Assembly: GCA_030145015.1 (NCBI GenBank)
Contig: JAQYWI010000214.1
Span: 1-8,652, forward strand
Direction of reading: 5' to 3'
DNA length: 8,652 nt
From: Desulfobacterales bacterium
GTDB taxonomy: Bacteria > Desulfobacterota > Desulfobacteria > Desulfobacterales > JAHEIW01
The translations under genes and the position numbers were made by a program. How positions within the stretch are numbered: the first letter of the stretch is position 1; each line of letters begins with the position of its first letter. Under the pieces are notes generated by a model. The model was not told the DNA's origin. It did not search any database and worked only from the letters and a program-made list of their open reading frames with translations. Below, piece by piece: positions 1 to 5,285 of this stretch.

Positions 1-135
1 ATACCAGTGTTGTGGCCATCCATGAAGCAGAAGCATAGGTTCGCCACTACCCGCTTCAGCCAGATGCCAATTAAAGCTTTTGACTATCACAAAGCGATGA
101 GTAACACCCTCAACCTGAGGAAACGATGTTTGCAT
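1..135 (-). CDS. Alpha/beta hydrolase, N-terminal 45 codons (cut by window edge)
   Basis: The minus strand is open from an ATG at 135-133 to the left edge, which falls exactly on a codon boundary after 45 residues. Residues 36-45 read MLLLHGWPQH followed by WY around the end of the fragment. A hydrophobic strand running into H-G-W-P is the oxyanion-hole segment of alpha/beta hydrolases of the epoxide hydrolase / haloalkane dehalogenase type, and the preceding WHLAEAGSGEP is the usual first strand and turn. The nucleophile elbow and the acid and histidine of the triad lie outside the window, so the substrate cannot be told. A GAG-containing purine stretch about 9 nt upstream is a weak ribosome binding site. 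The gene is separated by 401 bp from the QueG-like gene upstream, so it probably has its own promoter in that gap. Confidence 0.8.
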   Translation of the reverse strand, partial: MQTSFPQVEGVTHRFVIVKSFNWHLAEAGSGEPMLLLHGWPQHWY

Positions 136-290
136 GCTTTTTTCTCATATATCAGGATTAACTGCACCTGTTAACCCAATGGGGTGAAGGCGAGCCGCAC
201 AACGAGCGAGTAAGATGCATATAGAAAACAGAAACTTATAACTTACAAAATTATACAATTGGATGAGGAATAAAACAGTAAGCAGTGAAA

Positions 291-315
291 TACAGATTTA
301 TTGAGATAATCTGTA
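291..315. repeat. Perfect 8-bp inverted repeat, possible operator
   Basis: TACAGATT (291-298) and AATCTGTA (308-315) are perfect inverted copies separated by 9 nt. Two half-sites centred about 17 bp apart suit a dimeric regulator, and no U tract follows on either strand, which argues against a terminator. The role is inferred only from the symmetry and from its position in the gap upstream of the alpha/beta hydrolase. Confidence 0.35.
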
Positions 316-338
316 TAATACCACGCCTTTGAAAACCT

Positions 339-358
339 GTGATATCCTAAAATATCAC
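339..358. repeat. Perfect 7-bp inverted repeat, possible operator
   Basis: GTGATAT (339-345) and ATATCAC (352-358) flank a 6-nt spacer. It lies 23 bp from the dyad at 291-315 but has a different half-site, so the two are not copies of one operator. It lacks a U tract on either strand. The GTGA/TCAC ends superficially resemble a CRP/FNR-family site, but the spacing is not that of a textbook FNR or CRP box. Function unknown. Confidence 0.3.
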
Positions 359-536
359 GAATTACCCCGAACTACCGATATTTAAGATGATATCCCAACT
401 CTGATAAAATTGCAGTAACATAATTGGCGGGTGTCAATTCAAGCAAATCTTGGATTTAATTATTGTAAAATCATCTCCGTCTACCGACTTAAATAATAAT
501 TATATAAATGAAACCACGCTAGTTTGAGTAGGCTCC

Positions 537-1328
537 TTATAGTTTCGCAACCGGATTGAGAAAACTGCATGGCATTAGTGCGGCACACTTGCCGCAGACA
601 TGTGTGCTATCCGGTAAATCCGATAAATAATCCAGTCTATCGCGGTTCTGATTGAGTCGATTCCAGCATTTCCGTCTTTCAAACCCGGTTTCACTTAAAG
701 CATCCACCGGACAGGCCTCAATGCATTCCCCGCATTTTTTACCGGCCTTAAGCAGGCAGGCCTCATCGGTTTCAATGAGGGGGTTATCTCCCAGGTCGGC
801 TTCTGTTACCAGACTCCCCAGACGACCGGTACATCCGACCGGGGTAATCAGCATATGATGCGTTCCGAAGCGCCCCAAATCCGACAAATGCGCCAGATGC
901 TTGTGTGACCAGCGGGCCATTAAAATATCTTCATCGAAGTTGTGGGTGGCCGGTGTTAATCCGGATTTGAAGCCTTTGGCGGCAAAGAATTCTTCTATGG
1001 CCTGGCTTAAACGGTTGATTAAATCGTTGGTTTGAACATAAGCCAGCCCCCAGTTCCGGCAGGGGCGGTCTCCTTTTTTATTTTCTTTTACGAGCTCGCG
1101 CTTAAACGGGATAAAGAAAACTACCAGCGATTTGGCTGATGGCAGCAATTCATGCGGGCGCAGATGCTCTTCAAATGCAATCTGCGGCAGAATATCGAAA
1201 CGTTCATCGATCAATGCGCTGACCAAAAGCGGTGTCTGCCAAAAGCCTTCAATACCCATCCGGTCCGGTTCGGCTGCCACATATTCCTCTGCCAACATAC
1301 GTAATTCATCGATATTAATTTTATTCAT
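537..1328 (-). CDS. QueG-related iron-sulfur protein with two [4Fe-4S] sites
   Basis: The 263-residue protein resembles the epoxyqueuosine reductase (QueG) superfamily. Residues 139-163 carry a conserved-looking RWSHKHLAHL...GRFGTHHMLIT block, and a GCTGRLGS turn follows at 165-172. The C-terminal part has cysteines 191, 199, 202 and 206 (KCGECIEACP, a ferredoxin-type site) and 221, 245, 248 and 254, enough for two clusters. It is shorter than typical QueG (usually over 300 residues) and many anaerobes carry such paralogs, so true queuosine synthesis is not claimed; a redox or electron-transfer role is inferred. The ATG at 1328-1326 is chosen because the longer open frame, reaching 1475, merely crosses the CMD-like gene in another frame. 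That gene's TAA overlaps this start by 8 nt (ATGAATAA), suggesting translational coupling. No strong ribosome binding site is visible, which fits coupling. Confidence 0.82.
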   Translation of the reverse strand: MNKINIDELRMLAEEYVAAEPDRMGIEGFWQTPLLVSALIDERFDILPQIAFEEHLRPHELLPSAKSLVVFFIPFKRELVKENKKGDRPCRNWGLAYVQTNDLINRLSQAIEEFFAAKGFKSGLTPATHNFDEDILMARWSHKHLAHLSDLGRFGTHHMLITPVGCTGRLGSLVTEADLGDNPLIETDEACLLKAGKKCGECIEACPVDALSETGFERRKCWNRLNQNRDRLDYLSDLPDSTHVCGKCAALMPCSFLNPVAKL

Positions 1329-1590
1329 AGATTTCACATGCGTCTTTGAATTGTGCCTGGACTCTTCCTGCTGATACGGCCATGACAATGGAAAGAACGG
1401 CTCCGATTTCATCAGCGCTAAGGCCTTCTTCCTTGGCCACGCCAAGGTAGTGCTGCATTCACGGATAACAACCAACGGCCATGGCCGTCGCCATGTGCAG
1501 CATCAAAGTGGTTTTTGGTTCTAAAATGTCATTATTACGAGCCGAATCGTAAAATTGCCTGTATTGGTTTTTCTGTTTTTCAGGTAACAA
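1321..1590 (-). CDS. CMD/AhpD-like protein, probable selenoprotein (in-frame TGA = Sec44)
   Basis: Reading from TTG at 1590-1588 gives 89 residues if the TGA at 1461-1459 is decoded as selenocysteine. The centre reads HMATAMAVG-C41-Y-P-U44-M-Q-H47-YLG, which matches the CxxCxxH redox site of the carboxymuconolactone decarboxylase/AhpD family with the second Cys replaced by the TGA. The frame stays family-like on both sides: residues 11-32 are the N-terminal helix region, and 51-89 give VAKEEGLSADEIGAVL and the final helix. An AAAGGAG ribosome binding site lies at 1603-1597, 6 nt before TTG, which fixes the start. A hairpin fitting a bacterial SECIS follows the TGA. The likely role is peroxide or disulfide reduction through a Cys-Sec pair. 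The stop overlaps the start of the QueG-like gene by 8 nt. AhpD-like selenoproteins are a known bacterial group. The alternative is a nonsense-mutated gene; the hairpin and the exact Cys position argue against that. Confidence 0.85.
1431..1447 (-). promoter_or_regulatory. Candidate bacterial SECIS hairpin
   Basis: On the minus strand CCTTGGC (1447-1441), loop GUG (1440-1438) and GCCAAGG (1437-1431) make a perfect 7-bp stem with a 3-nt loop. The stem begins 11 nt and the loop 18 nt after the TGA at 1461-1459. From memory, bacterial SECIS elements sit inside the coding region with the apical loop roughly 16-37 nt past the UGA, a stem of at least 4 bp, and a G at the start of a small loop. All of these are met. 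SelB binding itself is inferred. Confidence 0.7.
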
Positions 1591-1596
1591 TGGCTT

Positions 1597-1603
1597 CTCC
1601 TTT
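1597..1603 (-). promoter_or_regulatory. Ribosome binding site that fixes the TTG start
   Basis: AAAGGAG on the minus strand ends 6 nt before TTG 1590-1588. No ATG or GTG in that frame lies close to it, and an ATT one base upstream runs into a stop after three codons. The site therefore supports the rare TTG start of the CMD-like selenoprotein. Confidence 0.65.
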
Positions 1604-1618
1604 CGATATCGGTTAGTT

Positions 1619-1752
1619 AAAAGTGCCTAGAGTGAGCTAAAGTGACTAAAGTGCCTAAAGTTATGGTCTCGCTGCGCTCCATCCTTTATAAAAAAGATAG
1701 GATTCCTTAACTTTAGTTCACTTTAGCTCACTTTAGGCACTTTAGATCACTT
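1619..1752. repeat. ACTTTAG-unit hairpin repeat, copy A
   Basis: The right arm is four tandem units of ACTTTAG plus a short spacer ending in C: TTC (1710-1719), CTC (1720-1729), GC (1730-1738) and ATC (1739-1748). The left arm (about 1619-1662) holds the same units inverted (CTAAAGT), and the arms pair over more than 30 bp with one mismatch and one indel plus an extra left unit. The centre carries ATGGTCTCGCTGCGCTCCAT and a small ATCCT/AGGAT hairpin. It begins 10 nt past the DDAH stop and ends 15 nt before the CMD ribosome binding site, so a minus-strand transcript crossing it would form a long hairpin. Terminator, RNA-stability element or MITE-like element are all possible. Copy B at 4141-4269 has the same orientation. 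Confidence 0.85.
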
Positions 1753-1762
1753 GCTGGCGGTT

Positions 1763-2524
1763 TTAAAACCGAATAGACAGACACGTCAAGCCCCCATCCA
1801 TTTTGCGCATCTCACTTACATCCAGTTCGATTATATTTACATCCAATTCTTTAAGTTTTGTCTTTGTATCGGGAAACCCTTTGGGTATCAACAGGTGACC
1901 GTTTATCCAGAGCACGTTGGCAGCATATTCTTCTGCCTGGGTTACAATTATCTTGTTATATTCACTGAGGGCTTTATGGCCGGCAAAACCTTCGGTGACG
2001 AGTAAAGTATTATTGCCTGCATAATTGACGCTGGATTTAAAATGCAATGCGGCACTCACCTGAAGCGTTGTCCAGGTGTTTTCGTATTTTTCCAATATCT
2101 TGCCCAATTGGTCAGCGCCGTGCGAATTCGTGCGTTCAGAGATCCCGATAAAAAAATGGTTGCCGATCATAAGGACATCCCCGCCGTCTAAAGTGCCGGG
2201 CGCTTGAATATGTTCAATTGCGCGATAGGGTGTGAGAATTTTAGCAATGGCCGCTTCTTCACCCTGTCTGGACTCTGCCCCGGGATTGGTGATGATCGCC
2301 ACCTGCGGCGTCACCACTGCGGTATCCTCTACAAAATGAGCATCAGGATAATCCGGCTGGGCCTCAAGCTCAATGACCTCGAGCCCAATCGAATTCAGGG
2401 TTTCTACATATGATCTGTGCTGTTGTAAGATGAGCGCATAACTTGGCAGGCCTATATTTGCAGTTGTAAGGCCCTGGGCAAAATTTTTCCCTGGTCTTCT
2501 GGTGATGGCATAAGTAAATTTCAT
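1763..2524 (-). CDS. Dimethylarginine dimethylaminohydrolase-family guanidino hydrolase
   Basis: This 253-residue protein has the full pentein-fold DDAH signature. PDAHFVEDTAVV (60-71) supplies substrate-binding acids, LDGGDVL (112-118) the catalytic acid Asp113, SERTNSHG (129-136) a conserved loop, LHFKSSV (160-166) the catalytic His161, and DGGLTCLSIR (243-252) the nucleophile Cys248. DDAH hydrolyses methylated arginines to citrulline and dimethylamine; relatives act on other guanidino compounds, so the exact substrate is inferred. The length is close to that of Pseudomonas DDAH (about 254). No signal peptide is seen, so it is cytoplasmic. The gene begins 68 bp after the LysE-type exporter gene, which could export the amino acid formed. 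The ribosome binding site before ATG 2524 is weak. A 14-bp perfect palindrome, CGGTTTTAAAACCG, spans the stop codon (1758-1771), followed by repeat copy A. Confidence 0.9.
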   Translation of the reverse strand: MKFTYAITRRPGKNFAQGLTTANIGLPSYALILQQHRSYVETLNSIGLEVIELEAQPDYPDAHFVEDTAVVTPQVAIITNPGAESRQGEEAAIAKILTPYRAIEHIQAPGTLDGGDVLMIGNHFFIGISERTNSHGADQLGKILEKYENTWTTLQVSAALHFKSSVNYAGNNTLLVTEGFAGHKALSEYNKIIVTQAEEYAANVLWINGHLLIPKGFPDTKTKLKELDVNIIELDVSEMRKMDGGLTCLSIRF

Positions 2525-2592
2525 GTTCTTCGGAAGATTTTTGTCATTCCAATCTAAGGAAAATTAAATTAAATCTGAATTGAGGGCTCAAC

Positions 2593-3210
2593 TTAGGTTA
2601 AACCGAGCAATCTAAATCCATCCCTAAAAAGAACAATAGAGAAAAACAGTAAAAGGATTCCTAAAATTCGCATGACCCAAATGTATACAGACCCCTGTAA
2701 AAACGATCGCGAGCGTTCAACTACCATAGCCAGGACGACCTTTGAGCCTACCAGGAAAAGCATAAAGCTTCCAACAAACAATGCCGTAGAAAAGATATTC
2801 TGATTTATGCTCTTAAAAATGATGGGTGCGCCGACAGTCATATAGAATATGTAAGGGTGTGGATTTAAGGCATTGGTGATCACGCCTTTTCTGAAAGAAC
2901 TGGAGCTGTGTGAAGCTAAATTTAGCTCCAGTCCCCTGGTTTTAAGGCATTCATAGCCCAAATAAAGTATAAACAACCCCCCGAAAATCGAGATGCAGCC
3001 TAATATGACTTTAAAATTAGCCAGTCGGTTTAGGACCAACAGTGAAACTATAATAATGGGTACATCCGTTATTAGAGGTGCGATGGATACCTTTATGCCG
3101 GCCTTAATGCTGTGTCTTAGGGTTTCTGATATAACCAGCACCAGGAGCGGTCCGGGCGTAAATCCCGCCGCTAACCCTAAAAGAATTCCGGCACTCAAGA
3201 ACTCAAACAT
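2593..3210 (-). CDS. LysE/RhtB-family amino acid exporter
   Basis: The 205-residue protein is strongly hydrophobic, with about six membrane segments near residues 3-26, 43-60, 69-87, 120-134, 141-165 and 177-197. The first helix contains GFTPGP (16-21), the hallmark of LysE-type translocators. D49 and P51 in the second helix and NPHP (116-119) at the start of the fourth also fit. The size matches the family (about 200-210). Members export lysine, arginine, threonine, homoserine or related compounds, and the substrate cannot be read from the sequence. The start ATG (3210-3208) overlaps the end of the upstream Cys-rich gene by 8 nt (ATGTTTGA), so translation is probably coupled. The DDAH-like gene follows, which makes an arginine- or citrulline-like substrate plausible but unproven. 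Confidence 0.9.
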   Translation of the reverse strand: MFEFLSAGILLGLAAGFTPGPLLVLVISETLRHSIKAGIKVSIAPLITDVPIIIVSLLVLNRLANFKVILGCISIFGGLFILYLGYECLKTRGLELNLASHSSSSFRKGVITNALNPHPYIFYMTVGAPIIFKSINQNIFSTALFVGSFMLFLVGSKVVLAMVVERSRSFLQGSVYIWVMRILGILLLFFSIVLFRDGFRLLGLT

Positions 3211-3556
3211 TTTTTTGCCAATTGCTGACCGTCTGTATTATTTCTCTGACGTAGGCACATTCGCATTTTTCCGGGCAGGGTTCCAGTTGGTTTTCATGCA
3301 CGCAGTACCCCGGACATTGTTCTGTGTCTAAAAGCCGTTCCGAATATACCGGACCATTGTAGAGGTCTTTGAAGGCACCGGCAGGAATAGCGAATGTTGT
3401 CCGGCAGTTTAAATGATTGAACAGAAAAAAGCCCAGGCGCAAATTGTCAAAATTCACCTGATAGCCAATCATTTCCGTCGAGGCATCTTCCAGAAAATCT
3501 TTGCGGGATTGCCAGCGATGGCCGCAAAATGTACATTTCTTAAATTCATTCATCAT
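3203..3556 (-). CDS. Small cysteine-rich protein of unknown function
   Basis: I do not recognise a named family. The 117 residues start with a CxxC pair (C8, C11: KCTFCGHRW), which resembles half of a zinc ribbon. A hydrophobic middle LGFFLFNHLNCRTTFAIPAG (41-60) contains C51, and the C-terminal third holds C81, C85, C94, C98 and C100. Eight cysteines suggest binding of zinc or an Fe-S cluster. There is no signal peptide. The ATG at 3556 is followed directly by a second in-frame ATG at 3553, and either could be used. The start overlaps the end of the isochorismatase-family gene by 8-11 nt, and the end overlaps the LysE gene by 8 nt, so all three are likely translated together. It could be a sensor or a metal-binding helper for its neighbours, but nothing in the sequence settles that. 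Confidence 0.75.
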   Translation of the reverse strand: MMNEFKKCTFCGHRWQSRKDFLEDASTEMIGYQVNFDNLRLGFFLFNHLNCRTTFAIPAGAFKDLYNGPVYSERLLDTEQCPGYCVHENQLEPCPEKCECAYVREIIQTVSNWQKNV

Positions 3557-4106
3557 TTTTAATGTTTGAAATAAAATCCTCGCAGCTTATCACCTTGGCA
3601 TAAGCAGCGCCCAAGGCGGCCATAAAGGATGCATGAACATCTTCAGCCAAAACCTTCTTTTCGCCAAACTCGATATTTCTGGTTGCGCAGCCGTCGTGTA
3701 TGACCGTGCATTTGAATCCTAAATCGGCGCCTGCGCGTGTGGTTGCATCAATGCACATATGGCTCATCGCTCCGCAGATGACGACCCCATCAACCCCGGC
3801 ATCCTTGAGCTTATTTAAAAGAGGTGTTTCGCGAAAACTGTTGGGATAGTGTTTTTGTACAACAAGATCATCCGATTGGGGTTTAACACTGTCATGAATT
3901 TCAACCCCTTTTGTATCCGGTCGAAAAAAAGGTGCTTTTTCATTGGCGGCTACGTGCTGAATGTGAAAAGTCGGCCATTGGTTGTCACGAAAAAAAGCCA
4001 GCAATTTATTTGCCTGTGTGGCGGCGGCTTCCATACCGACCAGTTCCATGCGGCCGCCTTCAAAATAATCATTCTGAATATCAACAAGTATCAATCCGGT
4101 CTTCAT
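3546..4106 (-). CDS. Isochorismatase-family cysteine hydrolase
   Basis: The 186-residue protein has the cysteine hydrolase triad: Asp9 in LILVDIQNDYF (5-15), Lys85 in VVQKHYPNSF (82-91) and Cys118 in GAMSHMCIDATTRAG (112-126). The GAM turn before the nucleophile is where the family has its cis-peptide. IHDGCATR (136-143) is a further family motif. Members hydrolyse isochorismate, nicotinamide, N-carbamoylsarcosine or ureidoacrylate. No isochorismate-pathway or NAD genes are nearby, so an amide or ureido substrate is a better guess, in line with the neighbouring DDAH-like and racemase-family genes. A strong GGGGAGGG ribosome binding site lies at 4120-4113, 6 nt before ATG. The end overlaps the next gene. 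The hydrolase is separated from the upstream racemase-family gene by hairpin repeat copy B. Confidence 0.88.
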   Translation of the reverse strand: MKTGLILVDIQNDYFEGGRMELVGMEAAATQANKLLAFFRDNQWPTFHIQHVAANEKAPFFRPDTKGVEIHDSVKPQSDDLVVQKHYPNSFRETPLLNKLKDAGVDGVVICGAMSHMCIDATTRAGADLGFKCTVIHDGCATRNIEFGEKKVLAEDVHASFMAALGAAYAKVISCEDFISNIKNDE

Positions 4107-4112
4107 TTTTTT

Positions 4113-4120
4113 CCCTCCCC
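4113..4120 (-). promoter_or_regulatory. Strong ribosome binding site of the isochorismatase-family gene
   Basis: GGGGAGGG on the minus strand lies 6 nt before ATG 4106-4104. It is one of the strongest Shine-Dalgarno matches in the window and begins 20 nt past hairpin repeat copy B. The same arrangement, hairpin then strong site, is seen at the CMD-like gene. Confidence 0.65.
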
Positions 4121-4140
4121 AAAAATGAATTTAACAGGTA

Positions 4141-4269
4141 AAAAAGTGCCCAAAATGAACTAAAGTGCCTAAAGTTATGGTGTCGCTTCGCTCCATCTAT
4201 TTTAATAAAATCGACAGAACTCCTTAACTTTAGGCATTTTAGATCACTTTAGTCACTTTAGCTCACTTT
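4141..4269. repeat. ACTTTAG-unit hairpin repeat, copy B
   Basis: This is the second copy, in the same orientation as copy A. Right-arm units are ACTTTAGGC (4227-4235), ATTTTAGATC (4236-4245), ACTTTAGTC (4246-4254), ACTTTAGCTC (4255-4264) and a partial ACTTT. The left arm (4141-4177) pairs with the inner right arm over about 24 bp with few mismatches. The core ATGGTGTCGCTTCGCTCCAT differs from copy A at two positions, while the rest of the loop is unrelated. The outer right arm runs into the racemase-family gene and supplies its last codons. On the minus strand the element separates that gene from the isochorismatase-family gene. Confidence 0.85.
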
Positions 4270-4965
4270 CTTTTGAGAACATAAGGCTTCTTTTATAGCG
4301 GCGCGGGCCAGCAATCGCGTAGAATCCAGCACCGGCAGAGGACAATCAGCGGGATCAACAATTAATGGGATCTCCGTACAGCCCAAAACGGCCGCGTCAC
4401 AGCCCCGGTTTTTCAAATTCTGAATGACCTCATTAAAATAAAGTCTTGAATTTTCAGTAAAGACACCATTTACAAGTTCAGTAAAAATAATATCGTCAAT
4501 TCGCTTGCGGTCTTTTTCGTCGGGTATCTGGCAGGTGATGCTAAATTTTTCCAACGTGCCGGGGTAGACCGGCCCCCCCATAAGGTATTTTGTTCCTAAA
4601 ATCGCCAATTGCCTAAAACCCGCTTCCTGGGCCTTTATAGCGACCGCTTCTGCTATATGAAGCCAGGGTATGGGCGACTTCTCTTTTACGAAATCAAATG
4701 CCTCGTGGATGGTGTTGTCCGGGCAGATCGCAAATTCGGCTCCGATTTGAGAAACTTTTCGGGTCGAAGAAAGCATGAGATCCGCAACGTTTTCCCAGTC
4801 CCCCTTTCGAATCGGAACCATGTATTCCCCTAAAGCGTGTGTATGCATGCTTACCTCGGGATGCATGTGCTCGCCCATTTTCGACGGGGCTTCGGTGCAG
4901 ATGGTCCGATAACAAAGCGCAGCACCTTCGGCGCTGCAGGCGATAATTCCGATATGTTTTGCCAT
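4258..4965 (-). CDS. Aspartate/glutamate racemase-family protein
   Basis: The 235-residue protein carries both cysteines of the cofactor-independent Asp/Glu racemase superfamily: Cys81 in AICPDNTIH (79-87) and Cys196 in LGCTEIPLIV (194-203). The N-terminus KHIGIIACSAEGAALCY is the first strand and substrate loop, and AILGTKYLMGG (121-131) matches the GT-x-x-T/M region. Length fits the family (about 230-245). The superfamily also includes hydantoin racemase, maleate isomerase and arylmalonate decarboxylase, so the substrate is open. CPDNT instead of the common CNT/CNS, and several extra His residues at 33-43, point to a divergent subgroup. AGGA on the minus strand lies about 9 nt before ATG 4965. 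It is the first gene of the leftward gene set. Its last three codons, including TAA at 4260-4258, lie inside repeat copy B. Confidence 0.85.
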   Translation of the reverse strand: MAKHIGIIACSAEGAALCYRTICTEAPSKMGEHMHPEVSMHTHALGEYMVPIRKGDWENVADLMLSSTRKVSQIGAEFAICPDNTIHEAFDFVKEKSPIPWLHIAEAVAIKAQEAGFRQLAILGTKYLMGGPVYPGTLEKFSITCQIPDEKDRKRIDDIIFTELVNGVFTENSRLYFNEVIQNLKNRGCDAAVLGCTEIPLIVDPADCPLPVLDSTRLLARAAIKEALCSQKKVS

Positions 4966-5089
4966 AATATGTGTCCTGCTTACTGTTTTCGTTTAAAATA
5001 CAAAGTTTTTAAGATAACCGGCTACGTTTTAGCAAGCTTTTTTAGTGATTTCCGGTCAAATAAGCGCTGTGTGCGGAAATTAAAAATCC

Positions 5090-5117
5090 TTGACAGCCAT
5101 TCGGGACCTATTCTAAA
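5090..5117 (+). promoter_or_regulatory. Possible sigma70-like promoter for the oxidoreductase operon
   Basis: A perfect TTGACA -35 (5090-5095) is followed after 16 nt by TCTAAA (5112-5117), a 4/6 match to TATAAT. If used, the leader would be about 220 nt and would contain the nested inverted repeat and the TGAACC tract. The -10 is weak, so this is tentative. Confidence 0.3.
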
Positions 5118-5195
5118 GATCTGATTCTGTATATATGTTCAGCTTTCAAGGTTTCGGCGTTCGCATATCAAGTTTAAAATAAATCATTTTTGTTT

Positions 5196-5266
5196 GATTG
5201 GTTTAATTTGTTCAATTGGTCCGGTTTAAGCCAACCAATCTAACAATGAGACAAATTAAACTAATC
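5196..5266. repeat. Nested AT-rich inverted repeat in the operon leader
   Basis: GATTGGTTTAATTTGT (5196-5211) pairs with ACAAATTAAACTAATC (5251-5266) with one mismatch in 16. Inside it ATTGGT (5215-5220) pairs with ACCAAT (5234-5239). An alternative pairing joins GATTGGTT (5196-5203) to AACCAATC (5233-5240), so two exclusive folds are possible. AATCTAACAA also occurs twice directly (5238-5247 and 5264-5273). It may be a degenerate interspersed repeat like the ACTTTAG family, or a leader RNA structure. Confidence 0.6.
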
Positions 5267-5285
5267 TAACAAGACCTTGTACCTT

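Larger units (their letters stand above)
136..536. other. 401-bp AT-rich intergenic region
   Basis: No convincing gene is seen here on either strand; the open frames are tiny. Most of it is AT-rich. A short GC-richer island lies at about 166-212 and two perfect dyads lie at 291-315 and 339-358 (listed separately). It must hold the 3' end signal of the QueG-like gene and probably the promoter of the alpha/beta hydrolase. An imperfect 6-bp hairpin at 511-525 (AAAC/GTTT outer pairs) follows the QueG-like stop but has no clear U tract, so I do not call it a terminator. Confidence 0.6.

Noticed and set aside
166..212. GC-richer island as an integron attC or phage attachment site
   Set aside because: It has GTTAAC and GCACAAC core-like pieces, but they are in the wrong order and lack a matching partner at the usual distance. 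No integrase or cassette structure is seen.
1459..1461. TGA as a nonsense mutation making the CMD-like gene a pseudogene
   Set aside because: The TGA is the only interruption, sits exactly at the active-site Cys position, and is followed at the right distance by a SECIS-like hairpin. A random nonsense mutation would not be expected to meet all three.
1329..1475. N-terminal extension of the QueG-like protein by 49 residues
   Set aside because: The extension reads across the CMD-like gene in another frame, shows no family similarity, and its start at 1475 has no ribosome binding site. Coding signal there belongs to the CMD-like frame.
1619..4269. ACTTTAG repeats as a CRISPR array
   Set aside because: Units are only 9-10 nt with 2-3 nt spacers, arranged as inverted arms around a core. 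There are no unique spacers of about 30 nt and no cas genes.
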